Positions 58,010 through 64,000 of a DNA stretch of 64,000 nucleotides are shown here, piece by piece. The stretch comes from Fasciola hepatica (Eukaryota > Platyhelminthes > Trematoda > Plagiorchiida > Fasciolidae): assembly GCA_948099385.1 (NCBI GenBank), contig CANUEZ040000191.1:1550001-1614000 (forward strand). The letters are read 5' to 3'. Each line of letters begins with the position of its first letter. Position 1 is the first letter of the stretch. The notes beneath the pieces are model-generated. The model did no database searches, had not been told where the DNA came from, and worked only from the letters and a program-made list of their open reading frames with translations. The position numbers and the translations under genes are program-made.

Positions 58010-61000
58010 TTGTGGTTTGGGTGTTCGACTGACAATCGTTAACCCCAACCCTTGTTCGTGTCCCCGTGTGGGCTCTGTCCATGTGGAATGCTCATGATTC
58101 CCTTAGCGGATCAAACAGCTGTACAGTGCTTCCACAATTTTCAATAGTCAGTTCAGTGTTCAAGCTGCATGGAGAATCATATTATACAAATCTACTCTGC
58201 TACTGCTCTATTGCATTGTATGAGCAATCTGTGTGGGGATTGTTCATAAGGGAATGCCTTGGTTTTACTTAGGCCCATAAGTAGAGAAGTGATGGAACAT
58301 AGGATTGGATCGGTGTGCGAGAATTTGATTGTTACCCATGGAAGTGAAAGCGAAAGCCGAATCCAATTCGGGGATTGTGCTATATCATGTAGTGTAAATG
58401 TTGAACAAATCGGTGGACCCATATGGGATAGCCTTGTGGTTTGGGTGTTTGACTGACATTCGTTCTCCCCAACCCTTGTTCGTGTCCCCGTGTGGGCTCT
58501 GTCCATGTGCAATGCTCATGATTCCCTTAGCGGATCAAACAGCTGTACAGTGCTTCCATAATTTTCAATGGTCAGTTCAGTGTTCAAGCTGCATGGAGAA
58601 TCATATTATACAAATCTACTCTGCTACTGCTCTATTGCATTGTATGAGCAATCTGTGTGGGGATTGTTCATAAGGGAATGCCTTGGTTTTACTTAGGCCC
58701 ATAAATAGAGAAGTGATGGAACATAGGATTGGATCGGTGTGCGAGAATTTGATTGTTATCGTTCAAAGCGAAAGCGAAAGCCGAAGCCAATTTGGGGATT
58801 GTGCTATATCATGTATTGTATATGTTGAACAAAGCGTTGAGACCCATATCGGATAGCCTTGTGGTTTGGGTGTTCGACTGACAATCGTTCACCCCAACCC
58901 TTGTTCGTGTCCCCGTGTGGGCTCTGTCCATGTGGAATGCTCATGATTCCCTTAGCGGATCAAACAGCTGTACAGTGCTTCCACAATTTTCAATAGTCAG
59001 TTCAGTGTTCAAGCTGCATGGAGAATCATATTATACAAATCTACTCTGCTACTGCTCTATTGCATTGTATGAGCAATCTGTGTGGGGATTGTTCATAAGG
59101 GAATGCCTTGGTTTTACTTAGGCCCATAAGTAGAGAAGTGATGGAACATAGGATTGGATCGGTGTGCGAGAATTTGATTGTTACCGATGGAAGTGAAAGC
59201 GAAAGCCGAATCCAATTCGGGGATTGTGCTATATCATGTAGTGTAAATGTTGAACAAATCGGTGGACCCATATCGGATAGCCTTGTGGTTTGGGTGTTTG
59301 ACTGACATTCGTTCTCCCCAACCCTTGTTCGTGTCCCCGTGTGGGCTTTGTCCATGTGCAATGCTCATGATTCCCTTAGCGGATCAAACAGCTGTACAGT
59401 GCTTCCATAATTTTCAATGGTCAGTTCAGTGTTCAAGCTGCATGGAGAATCATAATTTACAAATCTACTATGCTACTGCTCTATTGCATTGTATGAGTAA
59501 TCTGTGTGGGGATTGTTCATAAGGGAATGCCTTGGTTTTACTTAGGCCCATAAATAGAGAAGTGATGGAACATAGGATTGGATCGGTGTGCGAGAATTTG
59601 ATTGTTACCGTTCAAAGCGAAAGCGAAAGCCGAAGCCAATTTGGGGATTGTGCTATATCATGTATTGTATATGTTGAACAAATCGTTGAGACCCATATCG
59701 GATAGCCTTGTGGTTTGGGTGTTCGACTGACATTCGTTCACCCCAACCCTTGTTCGTGTCCCCGTGTGGGCTCTGTCCATGTGCAATGCTCATGATTCCC
59801 TTAGCGGATCAAACAGCTGTACAGTGCTTCCATCATTTTCAATGGTCAGTTCAGTGTTCAAGCTGCATGGAGAATCATATTATACAAATCTACTATGCTA
59901 CTGCTCTATTGCATTGTATGAGCAATCTGTGTGGGGATTGTTTATAAGGCGAATGCTTTGGTTTTACTTAGGCCCATAAATAGAGAAGTGATGGAACATA
60001 GGATTGGATCGGTGTGCGAGAATTTGGTTGTTACCGTTCAAAGCGAAAGCGAAAGCCGAAGCCAATTTGGGGATTGTGCTATATCATGTATTGTATATGT
60101 TGAACAAAGCGTTGAGACCCATATGGGATAGCCTTTTGATTTGGGTGTTTGACTGACATTCGTTCACCCCAACCCTTGTTCGTGTCCCCGTGTGGGCTCT
60201 GTCCATGTGCAATGCTCATGATTCCCTTAGCGGATCAAACAGCTGTACAGTGCTTCCATAATTTTCAATGGTCAGTTCAGTGTTCAAGCTGCATGGAGAA
60301 TCATATTATACAAATCTACTCTGCTACTGCTCTATTGCATTGTATGAGCAATCTGTGTGGGGATTGTTCATAAGGGAATGCCTTGGTTTTACTTAGGCCC
60401 ATAAATAGAGAAGTGATGGAACATAGGATTGGATCGGTGTGCGAGAATTTGATTGTTATCGTTCAAAGCGAAAGCGAAAGCCGAAGCCAATTTGGGGATT
60501 GTGCTATATCATGTATTGTATATGTTGAACAAATCGTTGAGACCCATATCGGATAGCCTTTTGATTTGGGTGTTCTATTGACAATCGTTCACCTCAACCC
60601 TTGTTCGTGTCCCCGTGTGGGCTCTGTCCATGTGCAATGCTCAGGGTTCCCTTAGCGGATCAAAAAGCTGTACAGTGCTTCCATAATTTTCAATGGTCAG
60701 TTCAGTGTTCAAGCTGCATGGAGAATCATATTATACAAATCTACTCTGCTACTGCTCTATTGCATTGTATGAGCAATCTGTGTGGGGATTGTTCATAAGG
60801 GAATGCCTTGGTTTTACTTAGGCCCATAAATAGATAAGTGATGGAACATAGGATTGGATCGGTTTGCGAGAAATTGATTGTTACCGTTCAAAGCGAAAGC
60901 GAAAGCCGAAGCCAATTTGGGGATTGTGCTATATCATGTATTGTATATGTTGAACAAAGCGTTGAGACCCATATCGCATAGCCTTGTGGTTTGGGTGTTC

Positions 61001-62681
61001 GACTGACAATCGTTCACCCCAACCCTTGTTCGTGTCCCCGTGTGGGCTCTGTCCATGTGGAATGCTCATGATTCCCTTAGCGGATCAAACAGCTGTACAG
61101 TGCTTCCACAATTTTCAATAGTCAGTTCAGTGTTCAAGCTGCATGGAGAATCATATTATACAAATCTACTCTGCTACTGCTCAATTGCATTGTATGAGCA
61201 ATCTGTGTGGGGATTGTTCATAAGGGAATGCCTTGGTTTTACTTAGGCCCATAAATAGAGAAGTGATGGAACATAGGATTGGATCGGTGTGCGAGAATTT
61301 GATTGTTACCGATGGAAGTGAAAGCGAAAGCCGAATCCAATTCGGGGATTGTGCTATATCATGTAGTGTAAATGTTGAACAAATCGGTGGACCCATATCG
61401 GATAGCCTTGTGGTTTGGGTGTTTGACTGACATTCGTTCTCCCCAACCCTTGTTCGTGTCCCCGTGTGGGCTCTGTCCATGTGCAATGCTCATGATTCCC
61501 TTAGCGGATCAAACAGCTGTACAGTGCTTCCATAATTTTCAATGGTCAGTTCAGTGTTCAAGCTGCATGGAGAATCATATTTTACAAATCTACTATGCTA
61601 CTGCTCTATTGCATTGTATGAGCAATCTGTGTGGGGATTGTTCATAAGGGAATGCCTTGGTTTTACTTAGGCCCATAAATAGAGAAGTGATGGAACATAG
61701 GATTGGATCGGTGTGCGAGAATTTGGTTGTTACCGTTCAAAGCGAAAGCGAAAGCCGAATCCAATTTGGGGATTGTGCTATATCATGTATTGTATATGTT
61801 GAACAAATCGTTGAGACCCATATCGGATAGCCTTGTGGTTTGGGTGTTCGACTGACATTCGTTCACCCCAACCCTTGTTCGTGTCCCCGTGTGGGCTCTG
61901 TCCATGTGCAATGCTCATGATTCCCTTAGCGGATCAAACAGCTGTACAGTGCTTCCATCATTTTCAATGGTCAGTTCAGTGTTCAAGCTGCATGGAGAAT
62001 CATATTATACAAATCTACTCTGCTACTGCTCTATTGCATTGTATGAGCAATCTGTGTGGGGATTGTTTATAAGGCGAATGCTTTGGTTTTACTTAGGCCC
62101 ATAAATAGAGAAGTGATGGAACATAGGATTGGATCGGTGTGCGAGAATTTGGTTGTTACCGTTCAAAGCGAAAGCGAAAGCCGAAGCCAATTTGGGGATT
62201 GTGCTATATCATGTAGTGTATATGTTTATAAAATCGGTGAGACCCATATGGGATAGCCTTTTGATTTGGGTGTTTGACTGACATTCGTTCACCCCAACCC
62301 TTGTTCGTGTCCCCGTGTGGGCTCTGTCCATGTGCAATGCTCATGATTCCCTTAGCGGATCAAACAGCTGTACAGTGCTTCCATAATTTTCAATGGTCAG
62401 TTCAGTGTTCAAGCTGCATGGAGAATCATATTATACAAATCTACTCTGCTACTGCTCTATTGCATTGTATGAGCAATCTGTGTGGAATGTTCTTAAGGGA
62501 ATGCCTCGGTTTTACTTAGGCCCATAAATAGATAAGTGATGGAACATAGGATTGGATCGGTTTGCTAGAATTTGATTGTTACCGTTCAAAGCGAAAGCGA
62601 AAGCCGAATCCAATTTGGGGATTGTGCTATATCATGTATTGTATATGTTGAACAAAGCGTTGAGACCCATATCGGATAGCC
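58010..62681 (+). repeat. Array block 16: nested dimer (849 bp) and 5-monomer (2,125 bp) duplications
   Basis: Unit starts are 58010, 58434, 58859, 59283, 59708, 60134, 60559, 60984, 61408, 61833 and 62259. Units 58010, 58859 and 60984 share GTCCATGTGGAATGC, CCACAATTTTC and TCAATAGTC, and are followed by the TGGAAGTGAAAGCG, CCAATTCGGGG and GTAAATG variants and by TCGGTGGACCC. The first pair is 849 bp apart and the second 2,125 bp. Units 59708 and 61833 share TTGTTTATAAGGCGAATGC (2,125 bp). Units 60134 and 62259 both start TTTTGATTTGGGTGTTTGAC. A dimer therefore duplicated, and a 5-unit block including one of the dimer copies duplicated too. Confidence 0.85.
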
Positions 62682-64000
62682 TTGTGGTTTGGGTGTTCGA
62701 CTGACATTCGTTCACCCCAACCCTTGTTCGTGTCCCCGTGTGGGCTCTGTCCATGTGCAATGCTCATGGTTCCCTTAGCGGATCAAACAGCTGTACAGTG
62801 CTTCCATCATTTTCAATGGTCAGTTCAGTGTTCAAGCTGCATGGAGAATCATATTATACAAATCTACTCTGCTACTGCTCTATTGCATTGTATGAGCAAT
62901 CTGTGTGGATTGTTCATAAGGAAATGCCTTGGTTTTACTTAGGCCCATAAATAGAGAAGTGATGGAACATAGGATTGGATCGGTGTGCGAGAATTTGGTT
63001 GTTACCGTTCAAAGCGAAAGCGAAAGCCGAAGCCAATTTGGGGATTGTGCTATATCATGTATTGTATATGTTGAACATTTCGTTCAGAGCAATATCGGAT
63101 AGCCTTGTGGTTTGGGTGTTCGACTGACATTCGTTCACCCCAACCCTTGTTCGTGTCTCCGAGTGGGCTCTGTCCATGTGCAATGCTCATGATTCCCTTA
63201 GCGGATCAAACAGCTGTACAGTGCTTCCATCATTTTCAATGGTCAGTTCAGTGTTCAAGCTGCATGGAGTATCATATTATACAAATCTACTCTGCTACTG
63301 CTCTATTGCATTGTATGAGCAATCTGTGTGGGGATTGTTCATAAGGCGAATGCCTTGGTTTTACTTAGGCCCATAAATAGAGAAGTGATGGAACATAGGA
63401 TTGGATCGGTGTGCGAGAATTTGGTTGTTACCGTTCAAAGCGAAAGCGAAAGCCGAAGCCAATTTGGGGATTGTGCTATATCATGTATTGTATATGTTGA
63501 ACAAAGCGTTCAGACCCATATGCGATAGCCTTGTGGTTTGGGTGTTCGACTGACAATCGTTCACCCCAACCCTTGTTCGTGTCCCCGTGTGGGCTCTGTC
63601 CATGTGCAATGCTCATGATTCCCTTAGCGGATCAAACAGCTGTACAGTGCTTCCATAATTTTCAATGGTCAGCTCAGTGTTCAAGCTGCATGGAGAATCA
63701 TATTATACAAATCTACTCTGCTACTGCTCTATTGCATTGCATGAGCAATCTGTGTGGGGATTGTTCATAAGGCGAATGCCTTGGTTTTACTTAGGCCCAT
63801 AAATAGAGAAGTGATGGAACACAAGATTGGATCGGTGTGCGAGAATTTGGTTGTTACCGTTCAAAGCGAAAGCGAAAGCCGAAGCCAATTTGGGGATTGT
63901 GCTATATCATGTATTGTATATGTTGAACAAAGCGTTCAGACCCATATCGGATAGCCTTGTGGTTTGGGTGTTCGACTGACATTCGTTCACCCCAACCCTT
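62682..64000 (+). repeat. Array block 17: 3 complete monomers plus a partial unit at the right edge
   Basis: Unit starts are 62682, 63105 and 63531, with a 45-bp partial unit from 63956. Unit 62682 ends with a private GAACATTTCGTTCAGAGCAATATC form. Units 63105 and 63531 carry TGTGTGGGGATTG and AAGGCGAATGCC, which makes them 425-426 bp long. The array continues past the right edge of the window. Confidence 0.9.

Larger units (their letters stand above)
1..64000 (+). repeat. Satellite DNA array, ~423-bp monomer, about 151 tandem copies
   Basis: The whole window is one head-to-tail array of a monomer of about 423 bp. The mark TTGTGGTTTGGG (or a close variant) recurs at 370, 793, 1215, 1638 and so on to 63956, which gives 150 complete units with a mean spacing of 423.9 bp. 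All units have the same orientation; I saw no inversion, no inserted transposon and no unique sequence between units. Neighbouring units differ by scattered substitutions and a few 1-2 bp indels. The strand given is only the strand on which the consensus is written. Such arrays are typical of eukaryotic centromeric or heterochromatic DNA. That location is an inference, and I do not recognise the family. Confidence 0.98.

Noticed and set aside
58192..58512. Minus-strand ORF of 106 codons, also at 59041-59361 and, shorter, at 61181-61486
   Set aside because: It recurs only because the units are copies within the dimer and 5-unit duplications. It starts and ends inside satellite sequence with no gene-like context.
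1..64000. CRISPR array
   Set aside because: The period is over 420 bp and the whole period is repeated. There are no short direct repeats separated by unique spacers.
1..64000. Ribosomal DNA spacer, tRNA or other RNA gene array
   Set aside because: No rRNA-like segment, tRNA-like clover leaf with A and B boxes, or snRNA-like sequence was recognised in the monomer.
1..64000. Transposon-derived tandem array (LTR or helitron type)
   Set aside because: I see no terminal inverted repeats, LTR ends, primer-binding site, polypurine tract at an end, target-site duplication or coding remnant. An ancient origin from a transposon cannot be excluded.

Overview
This window is one uninterrupted satellite DNA array. 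I see no genes, RNA genes, transposons, unique spacer DNA or assembly gaps. A monomer of about 423 bp repeats head to tail, all in one orientation, from base 1 to base 64000. Using the TTG of the 'TTGTGGTTTGGG' motif as an arbitrary phase mark, I counted 150 complete monomers between 370 and 63955 (mean 423.9 bp), plus a 369-bp partial unit on the left and a 45-bp partial unit on the right. Almost all units are 421 to 426 bp. The common lengths come from one indel site: TGTGTGGATTG gives 423 bp, and TGTGTGGGGATTG or TGTGTGTGGATTG gives 425 bp. A one-base loss (GAATTGG for GAATTTGG) gives 422 bp.

A pure array of this length, with a complex monomer of over 400 bp and nested higher-order periodicity, points to a eukaryotic nuclear genome, most likely centromeric, pericentromeric or other constitutive heterochromatin. 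I do not recognise the family and cannot name the organism. There is no human-type CENP-B box. Many ORFs of 60 to 206 codons recur once per monomer, but they are by-products of the repeat. They often need TTG starts, overlap in several frames, and are routinely re-framed by the 2-bp indel.

The informative structure is above the monomer level. The array is a mosaic of local higher-order repeats of different sizes rather than one uniform higher-order unit. From left to right: a roughly 3-monomer pattern (0.4-5 kb); 8-monomer recurrence (5.4-9.5 kb); a 4-monomer duplication (10.3-13.5 kb); a zone without a clear pattern (14.8-18.6 kb); another 4-monomer duplication (18.8-21.5 kb); divergent monomers (21.4-22.4 kb); a dimer pattern (24.5-26.2 kb); 3+2 recurrence (28.7-31.7 kb); an 8-monomer duplication (31.3-37.2 kb); a zone with the GGACGCG variant block (40-43 kb); a very recent 7-monomer duplication (46.3-52.1 kb); a mixed zone (52.1-58 kb); and dimer plus 5-monomer duplications (58-62.6 kb).

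Within a monomer, variation is uneven. About 80 bp around my unit boundary carries several alternative multi-base block haplotypes, while the middle of the unit, with the palindrome CTGTACAG and an AT-rich segment, is close to invariant. Two forms of a 7-base site (CTCCGAG and CCCCGTG) divide the array roughly into a left and a right domain. These patterns fit repeated unequal crossing-over plus short-tract gene conversion. Unit positions and differences were read by eye, so boundaries are good to a few bases; no alignment or database search was run.
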